From positions 149,961,962 to 150,025,961 of the forward strand of contig NC_061512.1 in NCBI RefSeq assembly GCF_022539505.1: a DNA stretch of 64,000 nt. The letters run 5' to 3'. The notes below the pieces were generated by a model. It ran no database searches and was not told the origin of the DNA. It was given only the letters and a program-made list of their open reading frames with translations. This stretch comes from Lolium rigidum. Lineage: Eukaryota > Streptophyta > Magnoliopsida > Poales > Poaceae. Below, one piece after another: positions 1 to 11,238 of this stretch. Made by a program: the position numbers and the translations under genes. Positions within the stretch are counted from its first letter, which is position 1, and each line of letters begins with the position of its first letter.

Positions 1-1575
1 TCGATAATTTCTTATGTTCTATGCCATATTATTGATGATACCTACATGTTTTATGCACACTTTATGTCATATTCGTGCATTTTCCGGAACTAACCTATTA
101 ACAAGATGTCTGAAGTGCCAGTTCTCGTTTTCTCGCTGTTTTTGGTTTCGAAATCCTAGTAACAAAATATTCTCGGAATTGGACGAAACGAAGACCCAGG
201 GGCCTATTTCGCCACGAACCTTCCGGAAGACCGAAGAGCATACGAAGTGGGGCCACGAGGTGGCCAAACCACATGGCGGCGCGGCCAAGGGGGCCCGCAC
301 CGCCCCGTGGTGTGGGCCCCTCGTCGGCCCCCGACTCTGCCCTTCCGCCTACTTAAAGCCTCCGTCGCGAAACCCCGAGGCGAAAAAACCACGATACGGA
401 AAACCTATGCGAGACGCCGCCGCCGCCGATCCCATCTCGGGGGATTCGGAGATCTCCTCCGGCGCCCGCCGGAGAGGGGATTCATCTCCCGGAGGACTCT
501 ACACCGCCATGGTCGCCTCCGGAGTGATGAGTGAGTAGTTCACCCCTGGACTATGGGTCCATAGCAGTAGCTAGATGGTTGTCTTCTCCTCATTGTGCTT
601 CATTGTTGGATCTTGTGAGCTGCCTAACATGATCAAGATCATCTATCTGTAATACTCTATGTTGTATTTGTCGGATTCCGATGGATAGAGAATACCATGT
701 TATGTTAATTATCAAGTTATTACATATGTGTTGTTTATGATCTTGCATGCTCTCCGTTATTAGTAGAGGCTCTGGCCAAGTTTTTGCTCTTAACTCCAAG
801 AGGGAGTATTTATGCTCGATAGTGGGTTCATGCCTGCATTGACACCTGGGACAGTGACAGAAAGTTCTAAGGTTGTGTTGTGCTGTTGCCACTAGGTATA
901 AAACATTGGCGCTATGTCCGAGGATGTAGTTGTTGATTACATTACGCACCATACATAATGCAATTGTCTGTTGCTTTGCAACTTAATACTGGAAGGGGTT
1001 CGGACGATAACCTGAAGGTGGACTTTTAGGCATAGATGCAGTTGGATGGCGGTCTATGTACTTTGTCGTAATGCCCAATTAAATCTCACTATACTTATCA
1101 TGCCATGTATGTGCATTGTTATGCCCTCTCTATTTGTCAATTGCCCGACTGTAATTTGTTCACCCAACATGCTTTTATCTTATGGGAGAGACACCTCTAG
1201 TGAACTGTGGACCCCGGTCCATTCTTTTAATACTGAAATACAAATCTGCTGCAATACTTGTTTTATTGTTTTCTCTACAAACAATCATCTTCCACACAAT
1301 ACGGTTAATCCTTTGTTACGGCAAGCCGGTGAGATTGACAACCTCACTGTTTCGTTGGGGCAAAGTACTTTGGTTGTGTTGTGCAGGTTCCACGTTGGCG
1401 CCGGAATCCCTGGTGTTGCGCCGCACTACATCCCGCCGCCATCAACCTTCAACGTGCTACTTGGCTCCTCCTGGTTCGATAAACCTTGGTTTCTTTCTGA
1501 GGGAAAACTTGCTGCTGTGCGCATCATACCTTCCTCTTGGGGTTGCCCAACGAACGTGTGAAATACACGCCATCA
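1..1575 (+). mobile_element. Element 1: Athila-like LTR, 5' end cut by window edge
   Basis: This is a long terminal repeat of the Gypsy family that recurs six more times in the window. It lacks only its first bases (TGATACGTC...), which lie left of the window, and it ends in the family terminus ACGCCATCA. It contains the GC-rich stretch around 200-330, a TATA-like CTACTTAAAG near 350, and the downstream block beginning near 540 that the other copies share. It is followed at once by reversed LTR sequence of element 2, with no primer-binding site. It is therefore either a solo LTR or the 3' LTR of an element lying to the left, probably inserted into element 2. The GC-rich open frames inside it are shadows, not genes. 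Confidence 0.8.
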
Positions 1576-1880
1576 CGCCCGAGGGGCCCACCCTATGGTG
1601 TGGCCGTCTCGTGGTCCTTCTTCGTCTCCTCTTCGGTGTTCTGGAAGGCTCCGTGGAAAATAAGACCGTGGGCTTTTGTTTCGTCAAATTCCGAGAATAT
1701 TTCCTGTGTATGATTTCTGAAACCAAAAACAGCAGAAAACAGGAACTGACGCTTCGGCATCTTGTTAATAGGTTAGTACCGGAAAATGCATCAAAATGAT
1801 GTAAAGTGTATATAAAACATGTGAGTATTGTCATAAAACTAGCATGGAACATGAGAAATTATAGATACGTTTGAGACGTA
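1576..1880 (-). repeat. Element 2 3' LTR, first ~305 bp
   Basis: On the minus strand this begins TGATACGTCTCAAACG at 1880 and follows the family U3 sequence. It stops at 1576, where element 1 ends. The missing remainder should lie left of the window if element 1 is an insertion. Confidence 0.8.
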
Positions 1881-4441
1881 TCAAGCATCCCCAAGCTTAG
1901 TTCCTACTCGCCCTCGAGTAGGTAAACGATAACAAGGATAATTTCTGAAGTGACATGCTACTATCATAATCTTGATCAATACTATTGTAAAGCATATGAG
2001 ATGAATGAAGTGATTCGAAGCAATGGTCAATAGTTTGTTAACAAATAGATAATGACTAAACAACTGAATCATATAGCAAAGACTTTTCATGAATAGTACT
2101 TTCAAGACAAGCATCAATATGTCTTGCATAAGAGTTAACTCATAAAGCAATAGATTCTTAATAGAAGGTTTTGAAGCAACACAAAGGAAGATTTAAGTTT
2201 CAGCGAGTTGCTTTCAACTTTCAACATGTATATCTCATGGATAATTGTCAACACAAAGTAATATGATGAGTGCAAATAAGCAAGTATGTAAGAATCAATG
2301 CACACAGTTGACACAAGTGTTTGCTTCTAAGATATAAAGAAGTAGGTAAACTGACTCAACATAAAGTAAAAGAAAGGCCCTTCGCAGAGGGAAGCAGGGA
2401 TTACTCATGTGCTAGAGCTTTTTATTTTGAAAACATGGAAACAATTTTGTCAACGGTAGTAATAACTCATATGTGTTATGCATAAAACCTCCTATAAGTT
2501 GCAAGCCTCATGCATCGAATACTAATAGTGCCCGCTCCTTGTCCTAATTAGCTCGGATTTCCATGGATTATCATTGCATTACATATGTTTCAACCAAGTG
2601 TCACAAAGGGGGTACCTCTATGCCACCTGTACAAAAGTCCAAGGAGATAAATCGCATTTGATTTCTCGATTTTGATAGATCTCAACTTGAGGACATCCAT
2701 AGCGGGACAACATAGAAAACAGATAATGGTCTCCTCTTTTATGCTTTAAGCATTCAACAACAGATAATATTCTCATAAGAGATTTGAGGATTAATATCCA
2801 AGCTGAAACTTCCACCATGATACATGGCTTTGGTTGGCGGCCCAATGTTCTTCTCTAACAATATGCATACTCAAACCATTTAACTCATGGCAAATCTCCC
2901 TTACTTTAGACAAGACGAACATGCATAGCAACTCACATGATATTCAACAAAGGTGTAACAGGTTGATGGAGTCCCCAGATAACATGGTTTCCGCTCAACA
3001 AGCAACTTATAAGAACTAAGATACATAAGCGACATATTCTTTACCACAATAGTTTTTAGGCTACTTTCCCATGAGATATGTATTGCAAAGACAAGGAATG
3101 AATTTTTTAAAGGTAGCACGCAAGCAATTTACTTTGGAATGGCAAAAGAATACCACATAGTAGGTAGTTATGGTGGACACAAATGGCATAAGTTTTGGCT
3201 CAAGGTTTTGGATGCACGAGAAGCATTCCCTCTCAGTACAAGGCTTTGGCTAGCAAGGTTGTTTGAAGCAAACACAAGTATGAACCGGTACATGACAAAA
3301 CTTACATAAGAACATATTGCAAGCATTATAAGACTCTACACTGTCTTCCTTGTTGCTCAAACACTTTTACCAGAAAATATCTAGACTTTAGAGAGACCAA
3401 TCATGCAATCCAAATTTCAACAAGCTCTACGGTAGTTCTCCACTAATAGGTTTAAACTACATGATGCAAGAGCTTAAACATGATCTACTTGAGAGCTCAA
3501 AACAATTGCCAAGTATCAAATTATTCAAGACAATATACCAATTACCATATGAAGCATTTTCTGTTTCCAACCAAATAGCAATAAATGAAGCGACTTTCAA
3601 CTTTCGCCATGAACATTAAAAGTAAAACTAAGAACACCAGTGTTCAATATGAAAAAGCGGAGCGTGTCTTTCTCCCACACAATGAATGCTAGGATCCGAT
3701 TTTAGTCAAACAAAAACAAAAATAAAAGCACACAGACGCTCCAAGTAAAGCACATAAGATGTGACGGAATAAAAATCTAGTTTCACTAGAGGTGACCTGA
3801 TAAGTTGTTGATGAAGAAGGGGATGCCTTGGCCATCCCCAAGCTTAGATGCTTGAGTCTTCTTGAAATTTGCAGGGATGAACCACGGGGGAATCCCCAAG
3901 CTTAGACTTTTCACTCATCTTGATCATATTATATCATCCTCCTCTCTTGATCCTTGAAAACTTCCTTCACACCAGACTCAAAACAATCTCATTAGAGGGT
4001 TAGTGCATAATAAAAAATTCACATGTTCAGCGAGGACACAATCATTCCCAACACTTCGGACATTACCCAAGGTTACTGAAAGTTAATGGAGCAAAGAAAT
4101 CCACTCAACACAGTAAAAGAGGCAATGCGAAATAAAAGGCAGAATCTGTCAAAACAGAACAGTCCGTAAAGACGAATTTTTTCGAGGCACTTAATATGCT
4201 CAGATGAAAAGCTCCAGTTGAACGAAAGTTGCATACATATCTGAGGATCACGCATGAATTTTTTCAGCATTTTACGAGTTTCCTAAAAATCTGTTTCTGC
4301 GCAGAAATCCAAATCTAGTATCAACTTTTCTATCAAAGACTTTACTTGGCACAACAACGAAATAAACATGATAAGGAGAGGTTGCTACAGTAGTAACAAC
4401 TTCCAAGACACAACAAAACAGTAGCAAAATAAAAATATGGG
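1881..4441 (-). other. Element 2 noncoding 3' region
   Basis: About 2.5 kb of AT-rich DNA without a supportable gene lies here, colinear with the 3' regions of elements 3, 4, 5 and 6. It carries three reverse-complement copies of the polypurine-tract core (near 1884, 3836 and 3893). An imperfect stem, GGGGATGCC against GCCATCCCC, lies at 3819-3839. The scattered short open frames are not conserved between copies. Confidence 0.7.
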
Positions 4442-5179
4442 TTATCTCCCAAGAAGTGCTTTCTTTATAGCCATTAAGATGGGCTCAGTAATTTTAATGA
4501 TGCTCTCGCAAGAAATAAGAGTTGAAGGAAAAGAGAGCATCAAAAGCAAATAAGAAACACTTTTAAGTCTAACCCACTTCCTATGAAAAGGAATCTTGTA
4601 AATAAATAAGTCATGTAAGCATAATGCAATAAGCATAGGAAAACAAGACAAGCGCAACTTCAAAATTTTCAGCAAAAAGGGAGGTGTTTTAGTAACATGA
4701 AAATCCCTACAACCATGTTGTCCTCTCTCATAAAGATTTTCAGTAGCATCATGAACAAACTCAACAATATAACTATCACATGAAACATTCTTATCATGAG
4801 CTACATGCATAAAATTATTACTCTCCACATAAGCATAGTCATTACTATTAATTGTAGTGGGAGAAAATTCAATAGCATAGCTATCATTATTATTCTCATC
4901 ACCATAATCATCATATATAGGAGGCATATTGTAATCATAATTAATTTTATCCTCAATAGTAGGTGGACTGAAAATATGATAGTCATCATTGTAATCATCA
5001 TATATAGGAGGTAAAGTATCATCAAAGTAAATTTTCTCCTCCATGATTGGGGGACTAAAAATATCATGCTTATCCAAACCAGCTTCCCCAAGCTTAGAAT
5101 TTTCCATAGCATTAGCAACAATGGTGTTCAAAGCATTCATACTAATAACATTGCCATTAGCATGCATATAAAGTTCCAT
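4442..5179 (-). CDS. Acidic hypothetical protein of element 2 (C-terminal hydrophobic segment)
   Basis: This is the only ORF of element 2: 245 codons from the ATG at 5179. The protein is very acidic in the middle, with two tandem units of roughly 28 residues. Each unit opens with IFSPP, continues with an E/D-K-I run, and closes with PPIYDDY. Near the C-terminus a hydrophobic stretch (LLKILKLRLSCFPMLIALC) is followed by the basic YKIPFHRK. The same architecture occurs in the ORF of element 4 at 13100-13840, so it is a conserved feature of the family. Homology starts a little upstream of this ATG, and the frame stays open to 5635, through the primer-binding site into the LTR, so the true start is uncertain. 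I recognise no gag, protease or polymerase motif. A relic of an env-like Athila ORF is possible but unproven. Confidence 0.6.
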   Translation of the reverse strand: MELYMHANGNVISMNALNTIVANAMENSKLGEAGLDKHDIFSPPIMEEKIYFDDTLPPIYDDYNDDYHIFSPPTIEDKINYDYNMPPIYDDYGDENNNDSYAIEFSPTTINSNDYAYVESNNFMHVAHDKNVSCDSYIVEFVHDATENLYERGQHGCRDFHVTKTPPFLLKILKLRLSCFPMLIALCLHDLFIYKIPFHRKWVRLKSVSYLLLMLSFPSTLISCESIIKITEPILMAIKKALLGR

Positions 5180-5365
5180 AGATTTTTTAATTTTCTCTTC
5201 AAACACCTCATGTCCTAACTCAAGATAAATACTATAAAGATCTCTATTTTTTTTGTTGTTTTTGATATAAAGAAAGCAAACAAGGCAGAAAATAAATAAA
5301 GCAAGACAATAAACAAAGTAAAGAGATTGGATGTAAGAGACTCCCCTTGCAGCGTGTCTTGATCT

Positions 5366-5382
5366 CCCCGGAAATGGCGCCA
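5366..5382 (-). promoter_or_regulatory. Primer-binding site (tRNA-Asp), element 2
   Basis: On the minus strand it matches TGGCGCCGTTGCCGGGG, the complement of the 3' end of plant tRNA-Asp, with two mismatches. It lies 10 bp inside the 5' LTR end at 5393. Use of tRNA-Asp is typical of the Athila lineage. Confidence 0.8.
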
Positions 5383-5392
5383 GAAAAATGCT

Positions 5393-6008
5393 TGATGGCG
5401 TGTGAAGCACACGTCTGTTGGGAATCCCAAGAGGAAGGTGTGATGCGTACAGCAGCAAGGTTTCCCTTAGTAAGAAACCAAGGTTATCGAACCAGTAGGA
5501 GATGAAGGCCACGGTGAAGGTTGTTGGTGAAGGAGTGTAGTGTGGCGCAACACCAGGAATTCCGGTGCCAACGTGGAACCTGCACAACACAATCAAAATA
5601 CTTTCCCCAAATAGCAGTGAGGTTGTCAATCTCACCGGCTTGCTGTAAACAAAGGATTAAACGTATGGTGTGGAGAATGATGTTTGCTTGCAAAGAACAA
5701 CAGAGAACAATGATTGCAGTAGGTTGTATTTCAGATGTAAAAGAATGGACCGGGGTCCACAGTTCACTAGTGGTGTCTCTCCAATAAGATAAATAACATG
5801 TTGGGTGAACAAATTACGGTTGGGCAATTGACAAATAGAGAGGGCATAACAATGCACATACATATCATGATGACTACTATGAGATTTACTTAGGGCATTA
5901 CGACAAAGAACATAGACCGCTATCCAGCATGCATCTATGCCTAAAAAGTCCACCTTCGGGTTAGCATCCGCACCCCTTCCAGTATTAAGTTGCAAACAAC
6001 AGACAATT
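5393..6008 (-). repeat. Element 2 5' LTR, truncated
   Basis: It begins TGATGGCGTG on the plus strand, which is the LTR 3' end, and follows the other reversed LTRs until GACAATT at 6008. There it breaks into unrelated AGCAGCAAG-rich DNA. About 1 kb of the expected ~1.6 kb is missing. Confidence 0.85.
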
Positions 6009-7232
6009 AGCAGCAAGCTACCAGTAGCATGGAGTAGCTAGTGTAGAAGGAGCAAGCTACCAGCTAACAGAGCAACAACATCAGCAAGCAACTAGTAGCA
6101 GCAGCAAGATACCAGCTAGCAGAGCAACCACATCAGCAAGCAACAACTAGGAACTAGAAGAACATCAACAAGCAAGCAAGCAAGCAACATGGTTGAACAA
6201 CTTCATCAAGAAAGCAAGAAAAAACTACGGCAAGGGCGAGCATCTTTTAGTTGAATTAACTTGCATTTTAGTTGAATTAGGATTTAGTTGAATACTACTG
6301 AAAAATTATTAGTAGTGTGCATATTATAAATTCCTTGTAAACATACATAGAACCAGTTTTGATACATGTCAATTAAACTGTAAGTGAAGGAGCATCACCC
6401 AAATATTGCATTTGCGGAGTAGATATTGTATTTACAGGTTGATCAGTTGGAGTTGTGCAGAAGCTGCCTACAAGACTGAATATTTGAGCAATTATAGAGG
6501 AGGGGGAGCAGAAGCAACAAGCAACCTAGCAGCAACAACACTGACTCCAATAGCTAGCAGTTAACACCGAGAAAGAGGAGGAGGAGGGGAATCATCAGCA
6601 CTGGCTACCTTGGAAGGATGCGGTGGCGGCATCAGCGGTCGAGGGCGGCGTGGCGTGCTTCTCCTGCTGCTGCTCCATGATGTGTGTGTGGCATGCTGCT
6701 CCTCCACGGCGAGGTCAAGGATGAGGTCGCAGATGAGGTGTTGCTCCTACTCCCGTGGGAGGCGGTCCTCTGTGGAAGCGTCAGCGGTCGAGGGTAGCGC
6801 GGCGTGCTTCTCCTGCTCCTGCTCCACGGCTCGCAGGTCACCGGCAACAACACCTTGGGGAGTGACGAGGCAGAGGAAGGGGCGCCGGCGGTGGGAGAGG
6901 CGGTCACCGGCGGGAAATTGAGAGGGAGTGGCAGTCATCGGCGGGGAATCGAAGGGGAGTGGCGGTCACCGGTGGGGAATGGAGGGGAATCGAGATCTAG
7001 CCATAGTGATGAACCGGGACGGGGTGGATTTAGCTAAGTCCCTGACCCCCCCTTAACAGTGGCGCACCTCTAGGGGTGCGCTATAGTGGCGCTTAGCAAT
7101 GGCACACCTCTAGGGGTGCGCCAGTGCCACTTCAGGATAGGGTCAAAACAGCTCGGCTCCTACTATTGAAAATATCCACACCATACCGTAATGGCTAGCT
7201 ATGTGTCCCCTGTTTGGTTTACCCTAGTCGGC
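6009..7232 (-). mobile_element. CACTA-like terminal fragment with GC-rich exon-like block
   Basis: The left half is low-complexity AGCAAG/CAACA-rich sequence. A GC-rich block at about 6610-7000 is open on the minus strand (6907-6632) and ends at a possible splice donor (AAG/GTAGCC near 6612). Two palindromic units at 7061-7081 and 7101-7122 (CACC/TCTA/GGGGTG arms) resemble subterminal repeats of CACTA transposons. The region at 57400-57914 has a similar order: GC-rich block, donor, AT-rich DNA. Neither CACTA terminus is preserved, and this piece need not belong to the transposase at 35.5-38.8 kb. Element 3 is inserted at its right edge. Confidence 0.4.
7061..7122. repeat. Two palindromic GGTGCGC subterminal-type repeats
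   Basis: Two near-identical units share the core CACCTCTAGGGGTGCGC, 40 bp apart. Each can fold on itself (GCGCACC with GGTGCGC). Such short GC-rich units are typical of CACTA subterminal regions. Confidence 0.5.
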
Positions 7233-8833
7233 TGGTACGTCCCAAACGTATCCATAATTTCTTATGTTCCATGCTACTTTTATGATGATACTCACATGTT
7301 TTATACATACTTTATGTCATTATTATGCATTTTCCGACACTAACCTATTGACGAGATGCCGAAGAGCCAGTTGTTGTTTTCTGCTGTTTTTGGTTTCAGA
7401 AATCCTACGAAGGAAATATTCTCGGAATTGGACGAAATCAACGCCCAGGGTCTTATTTTTCCACGAAGCTTCCAGAAGACCGAAAGGGAAACGAAGTGGG
7501 GCGACGGGGCGCCGACACCACAGGGCCGCGCGGCCAGGGTGGGTCCCGCGCCGCCCTATGGTGTGGGCCCCTCGTCAACCCTCCGACTCCGCCCTTCCGC
7601 CTACTTAAAGCCTTCGTCTCGAAAACCCCAGTACCGAGAGCCACGATATGGAAAACCTTCCAGAGACGCCGCCGCCGCCAATCCCATCTCGGGGGATTCA
7701 GGAGATCGCCTCCGGCACCCTGCCGGAGAGGGGAATCATCTCCCGGAGGACTCTTCATCACCATGATCGCCTCCGAATTGATGTGTGAGTAGTTCACCCC
7801 TGGACTATGGGTCCATAGCAGTAGCTAGATGGTTGTCTTCTCCTCATTGTGCTATCATGTTAGATCTTGTGAGCTGCCTATCATGATCAAGATCATCTAT
7901 TTGTAATGCTACATGTTGTGTTTGTTGGGATGCGATGAATATGGAATACTATGTCAAGTTGATTATCAATCTATCATATATGTGTTGTTTATGTTCTTGC
8001 ATGCTCTCCGTTGCTAGTAGAGGCTCTGGCCAAGTTGATACTTATGACTCCAAGAGGGAGTATTTATGCTCGATAGTGGTTTCATGCCTCCATTGAATCT
8101 GGGACGATGGACGTAAAGTTCTAAGGTTGTGGATGTGTTGTTGCCACTAGGGATAAAACATCAATGCTTTGTCTAAGGATATTTGTGTTGATTACATTAC
8201 GCACCATACTTAATGCAATTGTATGTTGTTTGCAACTTAATACTGGAAGGGGTTCGGATGGTAACCTGAAGGTGGACTTTTTAGGCATAGATGCATGCTG
8301 GATAGCGGTCTATGTACTTTGTCGTAATGCCCTGATTAAATCTCATAGTAGTCATCGTGATATATGTATGTGCATTGTTATGCCTTCTTTATTTGTCAAT
8401 TGCCCAAGCTGTAATTTGTTCACCCAACATGCTATTTATCTTATGGGAGAGACCCCACTAGTGAACTGTGGACCCCGGTCCATTCTTTACATCTGAAATA
8501 CAATCTACGCAAACTCGTTCTTTACTGTTGTTCGCAAACAAACATCATCTTCCACACTATACATTTAATCCTTTGTTTACAGCAAGCCGGTGAGATTGAC
8601 AACCTCACTGTTACGTTGGGGCAAAGTACTTTGATTGTGTTGTACAGGTTCCATGTTGGCGCCGGAATCCCTGGTGTTGCGCCGCACTACACTCCGCCAC
8701 CAACAACCTTCGCGTGCTCCTTGACTCCTACTGGTTCGATAACCTTGGTCTCTTACTGAGGGAAAACTTGCTGCTGTATGCATCACACCTTCCTCTTGGG
8801 GTTCGCAACGGACGTGTGTCTTGCACGCCATCA
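7233..8833 (+). repeat. Element 3 5' LTR
   Basis: It starts TGGTACGTCCC (family consensus TGATACGTC) and ends GCACGCCATCA. A TATA-like CTACTTAAAG lies near 7600. Short in-frame stretches inside the GC-rich U3/R are not genes. Confidence 0.88.
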
Positions 8834-8845
8834 AGCAACTTTTTC

Positions 8846-8862
8846 TGGCGCCGTTGCCAGGG
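8846..8862 (+). promoter_or_regulatory. Primer-binding site (tRNA-Asp), element 3
   Basis: It matches TGGCGCCGTTGCCGGGG at 16 of 17 positions, 12 bp after the LTR end. Confidence 0.85.
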
Positions 8863-9098
8863 AGATCAAGACACGCTGCAAGGAGAGTCTCCCACATCCA
8901 ATCTCTTTACTTTGTTTTTGTCTTGCTTTACTTTACTTTATTTACTGCTTTGTTTGTTCTCTATATCAAAAATACAAAAAATTAGTTGCTAGATTTACTT
9001 TATTTACTGTCTTGTTTGCGTTCTCTATATTAAAAACACAAAAAAATTAGTTACTTGCATTTACTTTATTTAGTTTGCTTTATTTACTACTGCTAAAA

Positions 9099-9809
9099 AT
9101 GAGTAATCCTGAAGTTGAAGTTCGTTCGTTTAAGCAACATGGGGGAGAAACTTTTAAAGATGCTTGGTGTAGAATTAGTGATGCTCATCATAGGTGCACT
9201 AAGAAACACTCCACTATTATCCTACTTACGAACTTTTATGTTGGTATCTCTAGCTGGAATAGGTATGTTCTTGATAATCTTGCGGGAGGTAATTTCCTAG
9301 GCACTCCTGCTTTAGAAGCTAGTTGCATTATTGAGAGTCTAGTTGAAATACCACCTGTTAATGAAGCTAAAATTGAAATCTCTCTTCAAGATGTCATGAA
9401 AAAATTGGAGGCCATAGAGAAAAATCTTCCAAGTGTTGAGACTAAATTGGGAATATTACTTAATAACACTGATAAACTTGATAAAACTCTAAGTGGAATC
9501 AATGAGAGAATTGCCGTTTTAGAAACTTGTGCTACTCATGATAATCGAACCCATAGGATTAGTGAACTTGAAGAAGCTATGGGAACCTTGGGTTCAACTT
9601 TTTCTTCTCTTAAGTTTAATGAGAAAGCTTATGTGGGTAAGGAGCAAAAGTTCATGTATGTCTCTAAAGTGCCTAAGCCAAAAAACTATTATAGGCCTAA
9701 AATTGACAAAGCCCTTAGCACCACTATGGATGATGGAGCACCTAAGATACCTATTGTGACAAATTGTGAAAGTTATGATGTTGATGCTTCATCTCTCGAT
9801 AATACTTGA
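9099..9809 (+). CDS. Trimmed gag-like protein of element 3
   Basis: The ORF has 236 codons from the ATG at 9099, chosen because it precedes the gag-like part; the frame is open 8 codons further upstream. The first ~80 residues correspond to the C-terminal half of the Retrotrans_gag domain. They include TFKDAWCRI and an AGG-containing segment that align with VAQAWERM and SAAGGTF in the gag of element 6. The N-terminal half of gag, present in element 6, is missing. The middle (EISLQDVMKKLEAIEKNL and following) looks like coiled coil. The end (YDVDASSLDNT) also occurs just after the protease frame of element 6, so an internal deletion removed protease while keeping the tail. No zinc knuckle, protease or polymerase is seen. 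It may still act as a structural protein, or may only preserve packaging signals. Confidence 0.65.
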   Translation: MSNPEVEVRSFKQHGGETFKDAWCRISDAHHRCTKKHSTIILLTNFYVGISSWNRYVLDNLAGGNFLGTPALEASCIIESLVEIPPVNEAKIEISLQDVMKKLEAIEKNLPSVETKLGILLNNTDKLDKTLSGINERIAVLETCATHDNRTHRISELEEAMGTLGSTFSSLKFNEKAYVGKEQKFMYVSKVPKPKNYYRPKIDKALSTTMDDGAPKIPIVTNCESYDVDASSLDNT

Positions 9810-11210
9810 TTCACACTTTCTGCGCCTAGCTGAAAGGCGTTAAAGAAAAGCGCTTATGGGAGACAACCCATTATTTTACTTCTGCACTTTTATTTTATAT
9901 TTGAGTCTTGGAAGTTGTTACTACTGTAGCAACCTCTCCTTATCTTTATTGTATTGCATTGTTGTGCGAAGTAAACTCTTTGATAGTAAAGTCAATACTA
10001 GATTTGGATTACTGCGCAGAAACATATTTCTTACTGTCACGAAATTGAGCAGCCCCTTCTGTAGGTAATTTAGAAAAATCTTCCAATTTACGTGCGTGAT
10101 CCTCAGATATGTACGCAACTTTCATTCAATTTGAGCATTTTCATCTGAGCAAGTTAATTGCCCCAGAAAAATTCGTCTTCACGGACTGTTCTGTTTTGAC
10201 AGATTCTGCCTTTTATTTCGCATTGCCTATTTTGCTATGTTTGATGGATTTCTTTGTTCCATTAACTTTCAGTAGTCTTGTGCAATGTCCAGAAGTGTTA
10301 AGAATGATTATGTCACCTCTGAATATGTGAATTTTCGATTATGCACTAACCCTCTGATGAGTTTGTTTTGAGTTTGGTGTGGAGGAAGTTTTCAAGGGTC
10401 AAGAGAGGAGGATGATACAATATGATCAAGAAGAGTGAAAAGTCTAAGCTTGGGGATGCCCCTGTGGTTCATCCCTGCATATTTTAAGAAGACTCAAGCA
10501 TCTAAGCTTGGGGATGCCCAAGGCATCCCTTCTTCATCGACAACTTATCATGTCACCTCTAGTGAAACTATATTTTTATTCCGTCACATCTTATGTGCTT
10601 TACTTGGAGCGTCTGTTTGTTTTTGTTTTTTGTTTGAATAAAATCGGATCCTAGCATTCTTTGTTTGGGAGAGAGACACGCTCCGCTGTTTCGTATGAAC
10701 ACATATGTTCTTAGCAGGTTGGAAACAGAAAATGCCTCATGTGGTAAATGGTATAATGTCTTGAATAATTTGATACTTGGCAATTGTTGTGCTCATATAT
10801 ATCATGTTTAAGCTCTTGCATCATGTACTTTGTACCTATTAATGAAGAACTACATAGAGCTTTTTAAAATTTGGTTTGCATGATTGGTCTCTAGAGTCTA
10901 GATATTTTCTGGTTAAGGTGTTTGAACAACAAGGAAAACGATGTAGAGTCTTATAATGTTTGCAAATATGTTCTTATGTAAGTTTTGTTGTACCGTTTTA
11001 TACTTGAGTTTGCTTCAAACAACCTTGCTAGCCTAGCCTTGTATTGAGATGGATTCTTCTCGTGCATCCAAATCCTTGAGCCAAAAAACTATGCCATTTG
11101 TGTCCACCATACCTACTTACTACATGGTATTTGTCTGCCATTCCAAAGTAAATTACATGAGTGCTACCTTTAAAAATTCTATTCTTTGTCTTTGCAATAT
11201 ATAGCTCATG
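9810..11210 (+). other. Element 3 noncoding 3' region, first part
   Basis: This AT-rich region without a gene begins with the conserved block AAAGGCGTTAAAGAAA and GGGAGACAACCCA. It carries two polypurine-tract cores, near 10443 and 10502. The second opens a perfect hairpin at 10511-10529. The region continues at 25695 after the LINE. Confidence 0.75.
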
Positions 11211-11233
11211 GACTGCAAACCACGACGAGATGG

Positions 11234-11238
11234 CTCTC
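11234..11238 (+). repeat. Target-site duplication CTCTC, left copy (element 4)
   Basis: CTCTC precedes TGATACGTC at 11239 and recurs at 17881-17885 directly after the 3' LTR. This perfect 5-bp match defines the element 4 insertion. Confidence 0.92.

Larger units (their letters stand above)
1576..6008 (-). mobile_element. Element 2: truncated non-autonomous Athila-like retrotransposon
   Basis: Read on the minus strand, the order is part of the 5' LTR (6008-5393), a tRNA-Asp primer-binding site, one ORF (5179-4442), a long noncoding 3' region (4441-1881), the polypurine-tract core AAGCTTGGGGATGCT, and the start of the 3' LTR (1880-1576). Both LTRs are incomplete. The 5' LTR is cut at 6008 against unrelated DNA, and the 3' LTR is interrupted at 1575 by element 1. 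No reverse transcriptase, integrase or RNase H is present. The internal plan matches element 4, with the same ORF and 3' region. Confidence 0.85.

Noticed and set aside
14..538. Open frames of 60-174 codons in the GC-rich part of LTRs (also near 7264-7797, 11370-11866, 16207-16807, 26931-27456, 32003-32444, 33555-34088, 42775-43274, 54449-54859, 58756-59284)
   Set aside because: They recur in every LTR copy in several frames and both strands, and reflect GC-rich composition of the U3/R region, not genes.
1046..1799. Frames in the downstream half of LTRs (for example 1046-1799, 25865-26813, 30755-31885, 57907-58625)
   Set aside because: They span LTR ends and primer sites, shift between copies and resemble no protein. 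They are shared only because the LTRs are shared.
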